A DNA stretch of 64,000 nucleotides from Cognatishimia sp. MH4019 (GTDB lineage Bacteria > Pseudomonadota > Alphaproteobacteria > Rhodobacterales > Rhodobacteraceae). Every line of letters begins with the position of its first letter. The first letter of the stretch is position 1. The stretch is from assembly GCF_020177595.1 (NCBI RefSeq), contig NZ_JAHTBL010000004.1, positions 289,001-353,000 of the forward strand. The letters run 5' to 3'. The translations under genes and the position numbers were made by a program. The notes under the pieces are model-generated. The model was not told the DNA's origin. It searched no databases and saw only the letters and a program-made list of their open reading frames with translations. This document shows, piece after piece, positions 52,668 to 62,786 of this stretch.

Positions 52668-54350
52668 ATGACCGCTTTAAATGCAAATACCTCCGCCAAT
52701 GCACTCGCCATGGCGGCCGAGATTTTCGGCACCGGATTCACGATCAATTCGGCAACTTACTCCGGCGATAACGACTCGTCGGCCACCTATGACAATGGCA
52801 ACACGACCAATCCCAACGTGCTGCCCTCCGATAGCGGCGTGATCCTGTCCACGGGCGATGTCAGCGACTTCGGCAACGCGACGGGCGCGAATAATCAGGG
52901 CGGCGGAACCGGCTCGAACACGTCCGGTATCAATGGCGATGCGGATTTCAACGCAGCCGCTGGCGGCGCGACATTCGACGCGGCCTTCCTTGAAGTGAAC
53001 TTCACGCCCCTGCCGGGCCAGACCTCCCTCAACATCGAATTTCGCTTCTATTCCGAGGAATACAACGAATACGTCTATTCCAACTTCAACGATGTCGCCT
53101 TGATCATGATCGACGGCGTGCAGGTGCCGATCAGCGTTGGCAACGGCGATATTTCGGTGAACTCAATCAACAACGCTGCCGCCAGCAATCCGCAATTCGG
53201 CAACCAGAACAATGACCCGAACCCCGGCAACGGGACTTTCGACAGCTCGAACCCGAACCTCTATATCGACAACACAAATGGCGCGTTCGATACCGAGATG
53301 GACGGTTTCACCGTAACCCTCTCGCTCGATATTCCGGTCACGCCGGGTGTGGCGCAAACCCTCAAGATCGGCATCGCCGACAAAGGTGATTCCGCCTACG
53401 ATTCCGCACTGGTGATTGCCTCGAACACAACGACGGCAGGCATGGACCCGGATCCAATTGCCACCGATGACAGCGGTTTTCAGACCTGGGGCACCAACCC
53501 GCGCAACGTTGATGTGCTGGCCAATGACACCGAGCCGGACGGTCAGTCCCTGACCATCACCCAGATCAACGGCCAAGCCGCGACAGTCGGCTCGCCGATC
53601 ACGTTGAATAATGGCGACACGGTCACGCTTCTGGCCGATGGCACGATTGATATCGTCAACACCTCCGGCGGCACCGAAGGCACGTCCAGCTTCAGCTACA
53701 CGGTCTCTGATCCGGACGGCAACACCGACAGTGCATTCGTCACTTATGACACCCAGGCGCCGTGTTTTACCCCCGGCACGCTGATCGACACGCCCTACGG
53801 GCCACGCGCGATCGAAACACTGTCGGTCGGCGATCTGATCCTGACCCGCGATGGCGGGCCAAAGCCTGTGCGCTGGATCGGCTCGAAGACGGTTGATCTT
53901 CATGAATACAATCCGCATTTGCGCCCTGTGTTGATCCGCAAAGACGCATTTGGCCCCGGCAGTCCGGCCCGCGATATGCGCGTCTCTCCGCAGCACCGGA
54001 TGTTGCTGGGCGACACGCAAACCCAACTTCTTTTCGGCATGGAAGAGGCATTGGCCCCTGCCAAATCCCTCCTCAATCACAGCTCGGTTCTGATTGACCA
54101 TGGTGCGTCGTCGGTGACCTATATGCACCTGCTCTTTGACGAGCATGAGATCGTGCTGGCCGATGACACGCCCACCGAAAGCCTGTTTCCCGGCGGTCAC
54201 GCGCTCGCGGCGTTCAGCGATGAGAACCGGTCCGAAGTCTTCGACCTTTTCCCCGAACTGCGCGCCATGCCCGCAGCCTTCGGTCCGACGGCCCGCACCG
54301 TTCTGCGCGCCTATGAAGGTCAGGTCTGGACGCAAGCCAAGGCGGCTTAG
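52668..54350 (+). CDS. Choice-of-anchor / cadherin-like protein with C-terminal Hint domain
   Basis: 560 residues, no classical signal peptide. N-terminal two fifths: a choice-of-anchor-type beta domain (STGDVSDFG, FRFYSEEYNEYVYSNFND, ALIMIDGVQVP). Middle: a repeat module ATDDSGF...VDVLANDTEPDGQSLTI of the cadherin-like/tandem-95 kind. C-terminal ~195 residues: Hint_2 domain beginning at PCFTPGTLIDTPYGPRAIE, with SVGDLILTRDGGPKPVRWIG and SPQHRMLLGD. Hint domains can self-cleave at the Cys; in roseobacters they cap repeat-rich, probably type I-secreted proteins. No RTX motifs or T1SS genes nearby. The ATG at 52668 follows GGGAAGGGG. Confidence 0.85.
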   Translation: MTALNANTSANALAMAAEIFGTGFTINSATYSGDNDSSATYDNGNTTNPNVLPSDSGVILSTGDVSDFGNATGANNQGGGTGSNTSGINGDADFNAAAGGATFDAAFLEVNFTPLPGQTSLNIEFRFYSEEYNEYVYSNFNDVALIMIDGVQVPISVGNGDISVNSINNAAASNPQFGNQNNDPNPGNGTFDSSNPNLYIDNTNGAFDTEMDGFTVTLSLDIPVTPGVAQTLKIGIADKGDSAYDSALVIASNTTTAGMDPDPIATDDSGFQTWGTNPRNVDVLANDTEPDGQSLTITQINGQAATVGSPITLNNGDTVTLLADGTIDIVNTSGGTEGTSSFSYTVSDPDGNTDSAFVTYDTQAPCFTPGTLIDTPYGPRAIETLSVGDLILTRDGGPKPVRWIGSKTVDLHEYNPHLRPVLIRKDAFGPGSPARDMRVSPQHRMLLGDTQTQLLFGMEEALAPAKSLLNHSSVLIDHGASSVTYMHLLFDEHEIVLADDTPTESLFPGGHALAAFSDENRSEVFDLFPELRAMPAAFGPTARTVLRAYEGQVWTQAKAA

Positions 54351-54356
54351 AAGGTC

Positions 54357-55256
54357 TTACAGATTTTCACCCATGCGCGGCGGGCGCGGTTGTTTCAACT
54401 GCCGCTCCCGCAGAACAATCGCGACCCCTGCCGCGATAATCAGCGCCGCGCCCAGCAGCATCGGCACGGTCGGCACTTCGGCGAAAACAAAATAGCCAAT
54501 CAGCAGCGCCCAGAGCATCGACACATAGGTGAACGGCGCCAGCACGCTGGCATCTGCGAACCGGTAAGACGACGTCAGCAACAATTGCCCGAACCCGCCC
54601 AACAGGCCCGCCGCAATCAGCAACGCCCATTCGCGCGGGTCTGGCCAGATCCACCCGAAAGGCAGCGTCAGAAGCGACAGAACCGTCGCCGTCACCGAGA
54701 ACCAGAACACAATGGCCGAGGTTTTTTCGACCCCCGCCATTTTCTTGATGAACACTTGTGAAAGCGCCGCCAGCAGCGCCGATCCCAGCACCAGCGAGAC
54801 GCCCAGCGCCTCCCCGGTGCCGCCCTCAAAGCTCAGCCGCGGCCACATAATAATCAGCACGCCAATCAAGCCCACGATCACGGCGCTCAACCGGATCAGG
54901 CGAAACCGCTCGCCCAGCAGCAACGCGGCAAAGATCACCAGCAGGATAGGCGTTGCAAAGCGCAGCGCCGTAACCTCGGGCAAGGGCAGAAACTTCAGCC
55001 CCGCAAAGCCCAGCCCCATGGCCATCGTCCCCGCCAAGGCACGGCCCGCATGGCCTTTCCAGTTGCTGGTTTTCAACCCGTCCCGCAGATCGTGCTGCCG
55101 CCAGAGCCAGATCAGAATGATCGGCATTGCGCAGATCGAGCGAAAGAAAACAGCCTGCCCCGCAGGCACGTTCTCAGCCGCTTTGATACAACTCGACATC
55201 ATCACAAAAAGCGTGATGGCCGAGATCATAAGAAGAATACCGCGTGTGGGGTTCAT
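54357..55256 (-). CDS. EamA/DMT-superfamily transporter (second copy)
   Basis: 299 residues, ten helices in two EamA repeats: GILLMISAITLFVMMSSCIK and LRFATPILLVIFAALLLGE; ALSQVFIKKMAG and SVLAPFTYVSMLWALLIGYF. It is closer to the RhaT/YedA-like exporter group than to the copy at 43319-44194. Substrate unknown. Converges with the Hint-domain gene, 6 bases between stops. Confidence 0.9.
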   Translation of the reverse strand: MNPTRGILLMISAITLFVMMSSCIKAAENVPAGQAVFFRSICAMPIILIWLWRQHDLRDGLKTSNWKGHAGRALAGTMAMGLGFAGLKFLPLPEVTALRFATPILLVIFAALLLGERFRLIRLSAVIVGLIGVLIIMWPRLSFEGGTGEALGVSLVLGSALLAALSQVFIKKMAGVEKTSAIVFWFSVTATVLSLLTLPFGWIWPDPREWALLIAAGLLGGFGQLLLTSSYRFADASVLAPFTYVSMLWALLIGYFVFAEVPTVPMLLGAALIIAAGVAIVLRERQLKQPRPPRMGENL

Positions 55257-55317
55257 TCGGGGGGCCTGTCAGATCAGCCCTTCCCGCTTATCCGGTTTGC
55301 GCGCCTATGGCGAGCCG

Positions 55318-55500
55318 TCAGGCCTGCCGCGCAATCCGCAGGAACGCCCGAAGCCGTGCTTGGCTTTGTCCGGACCGCATGCGCCGTTGCAGCGTTTTCG
55401 TTGTCCCTTGGGGCTTGTCGGCCTTCTCGACTCGCAGGAAGTGCTTGAGCCGCGCCGTCTCGCCACGGGTCTTGGGATGGTCAATCAGATGTCTGGTCAT
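55318..55500 (-). CDS. Basic small hypothetical protein (60 residues)
   Basis: Highly basic: MTRHLIDHPKTRGETARLKH ... RRMRSGQSQARLRAFLRIARQA. GGAGG stands 8 bases before the ATG, a strong ribosome site, and the 3' end lies 61 bases before the next gene's start. No Cys, signal or membrane segment. The composition suggests nucleic-acid or ribosome association, but I recognise no family. It lies between queG and the transporter gene and may be co-transcribed with them. Confidence 0.65.
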   Translation of the reverse strand: MTRHLIDHPKTRGETARLKHFLRVEKADKPQGTTKTLQRRMRSGQSQARLRAFLRIARQA

Positions 55501-55566
55501 GGTGGTCTCCTCCCAGTGAACGCAGGATAGCACATCTTCTGCGTGTGCTCCAAAAGATGGGCGGGG

Positions 55567-56598
55567 TTACGCCAATCGCTGCGCCGCCCAGCGCGCGGCG
55601 TCGCGCACGGTCTCGTCCGCGTCCTCGGTAAGCGCCTGAGCACTTTGCCGTAATTCCGGCGCACCCGAATTTCCGATCGCATAAAGCACATTGCGCACAA
55701 ACCGGTCCCGCCCGATCCGCTTGATCGGAGAGCCGCTGAACATCGCGCGAAACCTCGCGTCATCCAGCATGGCCAACTCGGCCAGATTCGGCGCTTTCAG
55801 ATCCTCCCGCGCCGCGTATTTCACCTCGCGCGCATCAGCTGCAAACTTGTTCCAGGGGCAGACCGCCAGACAATCATCGCACCCATAAATCCGGTTGCCC
55901 ATAAGCGCCCGCAGCTCCTCATCCACTGGCCCTTTATGCTCGATCGTCAGATACGAAATGCACCGTCGCGCATCCAGTTGGAACGGGGCCGGGAACGCGT
56001 CTGTCGGGCAGATATCCAGACAGGCCGTGCAGGTCCCGCAATTCTCGACCCCGGCCTCGTCCACAGGCAGCTCAATCGTGGTAAAGATCGCCCCCAGAAA
56101 GAACCAGTTTCCCAGGTCCCGGCCCAGCAAATTCGTGTGCTTGCCTTGCCACCCCAGACCCGCCGCAGCGGCCAAAGGTTTCTCCATCACCGGGGCCGTG
56201 TCGACAAAGACCTTGATCTCGCCCTCGGCCTGCTCCAGCAGCCAGCGCCCGACCTTCTTGAGCCGCTTTTTAACCACATCATGATAGTCGCGGTTCTGCG
56301 CATAGACACTGATCGCAGCCTTGGTTTTCGTCTCTAACACCGCCAAAGGGTCGTGTTTCGGCGTGTAGGGCTCCGCCAGCATGATCACCGATTTTGCTTC
56401 CGGCCAAAGCTGATCCGGCGCACCGCGCCACCCCATCCGTTCGCCCATCCAGCCCATCTGGCCATGTCGCCCTTCGGCCACGAACGTCGCCAGACGATCC
56501 GCAATTTCAGGCACCGCATCAGGCCGGCAAACGCCGACCTCGGCAAACCCGGCCTCTTGGGCAAATGTGGTTAATCGCGCTTTGAGTTCCGCACTCAA
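55567..56598 (-). CDS. queG: Epoxyqueuosine reductase
   Basis: 343 residues from an inferred TTG start. Two [4Fe-4S] motifs typical of Que[17 protein letters not shown] with RRCISY, and [11 protein letters not shown]; the cobalamin-binding N-terminal domain includes [14 protein letters not shown] and [17 protein letters not shown]-type residues; C-terminal HEAT-like repeats. Last step of queuosine synthesis in tRNA. The TTG at 56598 overlaps the GST stop (TTGA), so the pair is translationally coupled. Longer upstream frames are not conserved-looking and are rejected. Confidence 0.9.
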   Translation of the reverse strand: MSAELKARLTTFAQEAGFAEVGVCRPDAVPEIADRLATFVAEGRHGQMGWMGERMGWRGAPDQLWPEAKSVIMLAEPYTPKHDPLAVLETKTKAAISVYAQNRDYHDVVKKRLKKVGRWLLEQAEGEIKVFVDTAPVMEKPLAAAAGLGWQGKHTNLLGRDLGNWFFLGAIFTTIELPVDEAGVENCGTCTACLDICPTDAFPAPFQLDARRCISYLTIEHKGPVDEELRALMGNRIYGCDDCLAVCPWNKFAADAREVKYAAREDLKAPNLAELAMLDDARFRAMFSGSPIKRIGRDRFVRNVLYAIGNSGAPELRQSAQALTEDADETVRDAARWAAQRLA

Positions 56599-57260
56599 AA
56601 ATCCAGATCCGCGTAATGCGCGGGCGGCGGGAAACCTGGCACCTGATCGGCCAAAATCGACCGGAACGCAGGGCGCGATTTGATCTTCGCATACCAGTCC
56701 TTCACCGTGGCCGAACGGTTCCAATCCACGTCGCTGATATAGTCCAAAGCCGACAAATGCGCCGCCGCCGCAAAGTCCGCCAAAGACATCGTATCGCCCG
56801 CCAGCCAGCGCCGCTGATCCAGCAACCACGCCATGTAATCCAGATGATATTTGATCGCCTTGGCCCCGGCTTTGACGTTCTTGCTGTCCGGGTAGCCCTT
56901 GCCCATGACCTTCTTGTTGACCCGCTCATAAAGCAGGTTCGACGTCACCTCGTGATGAAACTTGTCGTCAAACCACGCCACCAGCCGCCGTACTTCATAG
57001 CGTGCCTCTGGCTTACGCGGCAGCAAGGGCGGGTCGGGGTTCAACTCTTCGATCAGCTCGCAGATCGGCCCACTTTCCGCCAATGTCCGCCCGTTCATCT
57101 TCAGAACCGGCACTTTGCCGGCCGGATTACGGCGCAGGAAATCCGGATCTTCTTCCCAATACCGCTCCTCGACCAGCTCTACCTCGATCTTCTTTTCGGC
57201 AAGGCTCAAACGGACCTTCCGGCAGAACGGAGACAACGGGACATGGAACAGACGGTTCAT
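56595..57260 (-). CDS. Glutathione S-transferase (third)
   Basis: 221 residues: N-terminal [20 protein letters not shown], with Ser-Pro-Phe-Cys in the active-site position, [10 protein letters not shown] (cis-Pro) and [11 protein letters not shown] (glutathione-binding Glu-Ser). C-terminal helical domain with [18 protein letters not shown] conserved partner of queG in this order in some alphaproteobacteria is possible but not checked. Stop TGA overlaps the queG TTG start. ATG at 57260 chosen; the GTG three codons earlier lacks a ribosome site. Confidence 0.87.
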   Translation of the reverse strand: MNRLFHVPLSPFCRKVRLSLAEKKIEVELVEERYWEEDPDFLRRNPAGKVPVLKMNGRTLAESGPICELIEELNPDPPLLPRKPEARYEVRRLVAWFDDKFHHEVTSNLLYERVNKKVMGKGYPDSKNVKAGAKAIKYHLDYMAWLLDQRRWLAGDTMSLADFAAAAHLSALDYISDVDWNRSATVKDWYAKIKSRPAFRSILADQVPGFPPPAHYADLDF

Positions 57261-57314
57261 GGCAATCACTGCTTTTTATGGTTTCAAACTCAATGCCGCG
57301 AAGCGCGGGTTAAT

Positions 57315-58055
57315 TCAACTCTCGAAACAATTTGCGCGGCCATCCGCCTTGATGGTCGCCGCCCCGTCCACAATCGACGCGGCGCGCTGGCGCACAAAAC
57401 TCGACGGGTTCGAGGCCGAGCGTCCCTTGGGGTTCGGCAAAATCGCTGCCAACCGTGCAGCTTGTGTCGCTGTCAGCTCGGACGGGCGCGTTTTGAAATA
57501 GTGATACGCCGCCGCATCAACTCCAAAGACGCCCTCGTCAAACTCTGCAACATTCAGATAAACCTCGATAATCCGGCGCTTGGTCCACACGGCCTCAACT
57601 GCGGGGGTCAGCAACGCCTCCAGCGATTTGCGCAACCAGGATCGCCCATGCCACAGATAGACATTCTTTACGACCTGCTGCGAAATGGTCGAGCCACCCC
57701 GCGCCCCGCCATCCTCCATCGCATCGCGAATGGCGTTCACATCCAGCCCCCAATGCAGGCAGAAATTCGCGTCCTCCGCCGCCACGACCGACCGCGCCAT
57801 GACCGGAGCGATTTCCTCCATAGAGGCCCATTGCCGGTCGATATCCCCCAACCGCCGCGCCTCTGACAGCATGTAGAGGCCGCCGGGCGGATTGATAAAC
57901 TTGTAGGCAAAAAGGCAGATCGCAACCAAGGCGAGCACAGCGAAAACGCCACGCCAAACCCACCGCCGCACACGCGCTCTCAGGCTGCGTTTCGGTTTGG
58001 TCCTGGCCTTGGTCGTCTTTTTCGACGCCGTTTTCTTGGTTGCTCGTTTTGCCAC
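57315..58055 (-). CDS. mtgA: Monofunctional peptidoglycan transglycosylase
   Basis: 246 residues: a very basic N-terminus, single membrane anchor (WVWRGVFAVLALVAICLFAY), then the GT51 domain with VVAAEDANFCLHWG (catalytic Glu), GGSTISQQVVKNV, and KRRIIEVYLNVAEFDEGVFG. Polymerises lipid II glycan strands in the periplasm. The GTG at 58055 is the only start in range and lies in the right arm of a perfect 10-bp hairpin (58051-58079), which may limit translation. Confidence 0.93.
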   Translation of the reverse strand: MAKRATKKTASKKTTKARTKPKRSLRARVRRWVWRGVFAVLALVAICLFAYKFINPPGGLYMLSEARRLGDIDRQWASMEEIAPVMARSVVAAEDANFCLHWGLDVNAIRDAMEDGGARGGSTISQQVVKNVYLWHGRSWLRKSLEALLTPAVEAVWTKRRIIEVYLNVAEFDEGVFGVDAAAYHYFKTRPSELTATQAARLAAILPNPKGRSASNPSSFVRQRAASIVDGAATIKADGRANCFES

Positions 58056-58079
58056 GCCCCAAGTGTCACGGGGCGTGGC
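58051..58079 (-). promoter_or_regulatory. Hairpin covering the mtgA start codon
   Basis: Minus strand GCCACGCCCC / GGGGCGTGGC, 10 bp perfect, loop GTGACACTT. The right arm holds the GGGG ribosome-site-like run and the GTG start. No U tract follows, so a translational control hairpin is as likely as a terminator of gltB. Confidence 0.6.
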
Positions 58080-58101
58080 GAAAGGTCAAGAAAAACAGGC
58101 T

Positions 58102-61100
58102 CTATTCCGCCGGAACAGCCGTGTCCTCGATCCCCAAAGGTGCCGGGATATGGATCAGCATTTCGGTCGGACACACCTGCATGAAATGCGCTTTCTCGGT
58201 GTCCCAATGCTGCAAAATCTCGGCCGCCTTGGCGCTATAGGTCTCCGCATAATGCCGCTCGATCAGGCCTTTCAGCTGACGCTCCCAATGGGGCACCGTG
58301 ACCGGACAGGTCACCAGCGTTTCCATGTTCATCATGTCAGGTGCAAGCCCCTCCGGATCATAGAGGTAGGCCATGCCACCGGTCATCCCGGCCCCAAAAT
58401 TCGCACCAATCGTGCCAAGGATCACCGCGACACCGCCGGTCATGTATTCACATCCGTTGGAGCCGCAGCCCTCGATCACGACCTTCGCGCCCGAGTTCCG
58501 AACGGCAAACCGTTCCCCCGCGCGACCAGCGGCGAACAGATACCCGTCGGTCGCCCCGTAAAGCACCGTATTGCCGATGATCGTGTTGTCCGACGCCACA
58601 AGCGGGCTTGCCATCGGCGGGCGCACGACAACCGTGCCGCCTGACAGGCCCTTGCCCACGTAGTCATTGGCGTCGCCCGATACTTCCAGCTTCAGACCCG
58701 GTGCCGCGAACGCCCCCAAAGACTGCCCGGCAGAGCCGGTCAGCTTCACCGTCAGATGATCCTCCTGCAGCGCGTTACGCATGCCGAAGTTCTTGACGAT
58801 GTGGCTCGACGTGCGCGTCCCGATGGTGCGCAACGTGTTCTGCACCGCGTATTGCAGCTGCATCTTCTCGCCATCGTTCAGGAAGCGCGCCGCGTCATTG
58901 ACGATCTGCGCGTCCAGCGTATCCGGCACCGCGTTGCGATCCTTCTCGCGGTCGTAAACGATGTCTTTCGCGCCATCGACCGTGATCAGAAGTGGGTTCA
59001 GGTCCAGATCATCCAGATGCGCCGATCCACGGCTGACCTGGCTCAGCAAGTCCGCCCGCCCGATGACATCATCCATCGACCGCGCCCCGATCTGCGCCAG
59101 AATCTCCCGCACTTCCTGAGCGTAGAACGTAATCAGGTTCACGACCTTGTCGGCATTGCCGGTGAACTTCTCGCGCAGCGCTTCGTCTTGGGTACACACG
59201 CCCACGGGGCAGGTGTTCGACTGGCATTGGCGCACCATGATGCAGCCCATCGCGATCAACGCGGCGGTGCCGATGCCGTATTCCTCGGCCCCCATCATCG
59301 CGGCCATGACAATGTCACGACCGGTGCGCAAACCCCCATCGGTGCGCAAGGTCACCCGCTCGCGCAGGTTGTTCATCGCAAGCACCTGATGCGCTTCGGT
59401 CAGACCCATCTCCCATGGAAGACCCGCATATTTGATCGACGTCGCAGGGGACGCACCCGTGCCCCCATTGTGACCCGAGATCAGGATCACATCGGCCTTG
59501 GCCTTGGCCACACCGGCGGCAATCGTGCCGACACCGGAAGACGCCACCAGCTTCACCGTGACCTTACAGCGCGGGTTGATCTGCTTGAGGTCGTAGATCA
59601 GCTGGGCCAGATCCTCGATCGAGTAGATATCGTGGTGCGGCGGGGGCGAGATCAGCGTCACGCCCTTGGTCGAATGCCGCAACCGCGCGATCAGGTCGGT
59701 GACCTTCATGCCGGGCAACTGGCCCCCCTCACCGGGCTTGGCACCCTGCGCGACCTTGATCTCAAGCTCTTCGCAGTGGTTCAGGTATTCGGCGGTCACA
59801 CCAAAACGGCCCGACGCCACCTGCTTGATCTTCGCAGACGGGTTGTCGCCATTCGGCTCCGGAACGAAATGCGCCGGGTCTTCACCACCCTCACCCGAGT
59901 CGGACTTGGCCCCAATCCGGTTCATCGCCACGTTCAGCGTCTTATGCGCCTCGGGGCTGAGCGCCCCCAGCGACATCCCCGGCGTCACGAAACGCTTCCG
60001 AATAGAGGTGATGCTTTCCACCTCTTCAATCGGGATCGCTTTGCCAATCGGCTTGATGTCCAGCAGATCGCGCAGATGGATCGGCGGATTGCTCCGCATC
60101 CTCGCGGAATACTGCGTCCACATCTCATAAGACGCCTTATTGCACGCCGTCTGCAACATATGCATCGACTGCGCTTCCCACGCATGCTTTTCGCCAGACC
60201 GGCGCGCCTTGTAGAATCCGCCAATCGGCAGCACGTCATTGCCACCCCGCCAACCGGCGCGGTGCACTTCTTCGATCTTGCGTTGAATGCCGGTCGTACC
60301 GATCCCGGAGATACGGCTGGTCATACCGGGGAAATACTCCGCCACCATCGCACGGCTCAGACCCACAGCCTCAAAGTTCAGACCCCCGCGATAGCTGGAG
60401 ATCACGCTGATCCCCATCTTCGCCATGATCTTCAACAGACCTTGGTCAATCGCATTGCGATAGCGCTGCACGGCTTCCGTCAGCGAGCAGTCAATCAAGC
60501 CACGCTCAATCCGATCCGCCAGCGAATCTTCCGCCAGATAGGCATTCACGACAGTGGCCCCGCAGCCGATCAGCACGGCAAAATAATGCGGATCAATACA
60601 TTCAGCCGACCGCACGTTGATCGAACAGAACGTCCGCAACCCTTTGCGCGTCAGCCAGCTATGCACCGCAGACGTGGCAAGGATCATCGGCATCGCCACG
60701 CGATCCTCGCCCTGGCCCTGATCGGTCAGCACGATATGGCCCGCACCCGACGCAACGGCATCCTCCGCTTCCGCGCGGATCCGGTGCAGTTCAAGACGCA
60801 TCGCACTTGGGTCTGAATTGGCCGGGAATGTGCAGTCGATATCCACACAAGGCGCATTGAAATCCTTACGCAACTGCGCGAATTGCGCGTTGCCGACAAA
60901 CGGCGAATCCAGCACCAGAATCTCCGTCTGAGAGCTGTCCTCGTCCAACACGTTCTTGAGGTTCCCGAACCGCGTTTTCAGGCTCATCACGCGATACTCG
61001 CGCAAGCTGTCAATCGGCGGGTTCGTCACCTGAGAGAAATTCTGACGGAAGAAATGGCTCAGCGGGCGATACTTCTCGGACAAGACAGCCGAAGGCGTAT

Positions 61101-62640
61101 CATCGCCCATCGACGCCAGCGCCTCTTTCCCGTCCTCGGCCATGGGGGCCAGAATTTGCTCAAGCTCTTCAATGGTATAGCCAGCTGCGATCTGCCGCTT
61201 GCGCAGCTCCGCCCCGGTATATTCCGCCGTCTCGGTGACGCTAGCCAGCTTTCCGTCCAGCTCGTTGATCTTGCCGACCCACTCGCCAAAGGGCTGAGCG
61301 GCGGCCAGCTTGTCCTTGATCTCGGTATCGTGGAACAGGACGCCCTCTTTCATGTCCACGGCCAGCAATTGACCCGGACCCAAAGCGCCTTTTTCCACAA
61401 CCGACCCTTCGTCCACCGGCACCATGCCCGCTTCCGATCCTGCAATCAGCAGGCCGTCACCCGTCACGACATAACGCATCGGGCGCAGGCCGTTCCGGTC
61501 CAGACCGGCGCACACCCAACGGCCATCGGTCATCGCCAAGGCAGCAGGGCCGTCCCACGGCTCCATCACCGAATTACAGTAGGAATACATGTCGCGCCAC
61601 GCCTGGGGCAGCTCCACCGCCTGCTTCGACCAGCTTTCCGGCACCAGCATGGTTTTCGCCATCGGGGCCGAGCGCCCAGCCCGTACCAAGACCTCAAACA
61701 CCGCGTCCAACGCTGCCGAGTCCGATGACCCCGCCGCCACAATCGGCTTGATGTCTTCCGCCATGTCCCCGAACGCACCCGAGGCCATGCGGATCTCGTG
61801 GCTTTTCATCCAGTTCAGGTTGCCCTTCAACGTGTTGATCTCGCCGTTATGGGCCAACATCCGGAACGGCTGCGCCAGCCACCATTGCGGGAAGGTGTTG
61901 GTCGAATAACGCTGGTGATAAAGCGCAAACGCACTCTCGAACCGCTCATCCTCAAGGTCGGGATAAAACTCCGCGACCTGCTCGGCCAGCATCATGCCTT
62001 TGTAGATGATCGACCGGCAGGACAGCGAACAGATGTAAAGCGCAGGCACCTGCTGCGCCAAAGCGGCCTTCTCGATCCGGCGACGGATCACGTACAGCTC
62101 GCGCTCAAACGTTTCTTCATCAACGCCCTTGGAGTTGCTGATAAGGATCTGCTCGATCTCGGGCCGTGTCGCATTGGCCTTCTCGCCCAGACACTCGACG
62201 GAAACCGGCACATGCCGCCAGCCATAGATGTAATAGCCCATCCGCAGCACTTCGGATTCGACAATCGTCCGGCAGGTTTCCTGCGCCCCGAAATCCGAAC
62301 GCGGCAGGAACACCTGACCCACAGCGATCATCTGGTCCATATGCGGCTCGTGCCCCGTACGGCGGATCTGGTCGTAGAAAAATTCCACCGGGATTTGCAC
62401 ATGGATACCGGCGCCGTCACCGGTCTTGCCGTCCGCATCCACAGCACCGCGGTGCCAGATCGCTTTCAGCGCGGTGATCCCCGCAGCGACAACCTTGCGC
62501 GAGGGTTTGCCGTCAATCGACACGACCAGACCGACGCCGCACGAGGAATGCTCTTCCTCTTCCGCATACATGCCATTCTCGGCCATCCACTTGCGCTTGG
62601 CTTCCTCAGCCGCAACCCAATCAGCATCAAACTTGGTCAT
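58102..62640 (-). CDS. gltB: Glutamate synthase (NADPH) large subunit
   Basis: 1512 residues, usual length. N-terminal propeptide then the amidotransferase Cys at about 34 in HSSCGVGLVV; the FMN-binding synthase domain includes KSDSGEGGEDPAHF and SGVGTIAAGVAKAKADVILI with GHNGGTGASP; [3Fe-4S] Cys in MGCIMVRQCQSNTCPVGVC; a C-terminal GXGXG domain (GGTVVVRPP, GCGSNGCEYMTGG). Makes two glutamates from glutamine and 2-oxoglutarate with GltD. ATG at 62640. Confidence 0.98.
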   Translation of the reverse strand: MTKFDADWVAAEEAKRKWMAENGMYAEEEEHSSCGVGLVVSIDGKPSRKVVAAGITALKAIWHRGAVDADGKTGDGAGIHVQIPVEFFYDQIRRTGHEPHMDQMIAVGQVFLPRSDFGAQETCRTIVESEVLRMGYYIYGWRHVPVSVECLGEKANATRPEIEQILISNSKGVDEETFERELYVIRRRIEKAALAQQVPALYICSLSCRSIIYKGMMLAEQVAEFYPDLEDERFESAFALYHQRYSTNTFPQWWLAQPFRMLAHNGEINTLKGNLNWMKSHEIRMASGAFGDMAEDIKPIVAAGSSDSAALDAVFEVLVRAGRSAPMAKTMLVPESWSKQAVELPQAWRDMYSYCNSVMEPWDGPAALAMTDGRWVCAGLDRNGLRPMRYVVTGDGLLIAGSEAGMVPVDEGSVVEKGALGPGQLLAVDMKEGVLFHDTEIKDKLAAAQPFGEWVGKINELDGKLASVTETAEYTGAELRKRQIAAGYTIEELEQILAPMAEDGKEALASMGDDTPSAVLSEKYRPLSHFFRQNFSQVTNPPIDSLREYRVMSLKTRFGNLKNVLDEDSSQTEILVLDSPFVGNAQFAQLRKDFNAPCVDIDCTFPANSDPSAMRLELHRIRAEAEDAVASGAGHIVLTDQGQGEDRVAMPMILATSAVHSWLTRKGLRTFCSINVRSAECIDPHYFAVLIGCGATVVNAYLAEDSLADRIERGLIDCSLTEAVQRYRNAIDQGLLKIMAKMGISVISSYRGGLNFEAVGLSRAMVAEYFPGMTSRISGIGTTGIQRKIEEVHRAGWRGGNDVLPIGGFYKARRSGEKHAWEAQSMHMLQTACNKASYEMWTQYSARMRSNPPIHLRDLLDIKPIGKAIPIEEVESITSIRKRFVTPGMSLGALSPEAHKTLNVAMNRIGAKSDSGEGGEDPAHFVPEPNGDNPSAKIKQVASGRFGVTAEYLNHCEELEIKVAQGAKPGEGGQLPGMKVTDLIARLRHSTKGVTLISPPPHHDIYSIEDLAQLIYDLKQINPRCKVTVKLVASSGVGTIAAGVAKAKADVILISGHNGGTGASPATSIKYAGLPWEMGLTEAHQVLAMNNLRERVTLRTDGGLRTGRDIVMAAMMGAEEYGIGTAALIAMGCIMVRQCQSNTCPVGVCTQDEALREKFTGNADKVVNLITFYAQEVREILAQIGARSMDDVIGRADLLSQVSRGSAHLDDLDLNPLLITVDGAKDIVYDREKDRNAVPDTLDAQIVNDAARFLNDGEKMQLQYAVQNTLRTIGTRTSSHIVKNFGMRNALQEDHLTVKLTGSAGQSLGAFAAPGLKLEVSGDANDYVGKGLSGGTVVVRPPMASPLVASDNTIIGNTVLYGATDGYLFAAGRAGERFAVRNSGAKVVIEGCGSNGCEYMTGGVAVILGTIGANFGAGMTGGMAYLYDPEGLAPDMMNMETLVTCPVTVPHWERQLKGLIERHYAETYSAKAAEILQHWDTEKAHFMQVCPTEMLIHIPAPLGIEDTAVPAE

Positions 62641-62786
62641 GTCATTTACCTTCCATTTACCCGGCCCTTGGTCCGGTACGTCAGGATTGTTGCCCTGTTG
62701 AATTCTCTAAAGCCGGACCCTGTCCATACGCGTGCCATACACCAGCCATACGCATACCAGACAGGAACCAGACGCTCTGTCCGGCG

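Noticed and set aside
58756-60816. 686-codon open frame antisense to gltB
   Set aside because: Arg/His/Gln-rich shadow of a clear glutamate synthase gene; no ribosome site or recognisable domain.
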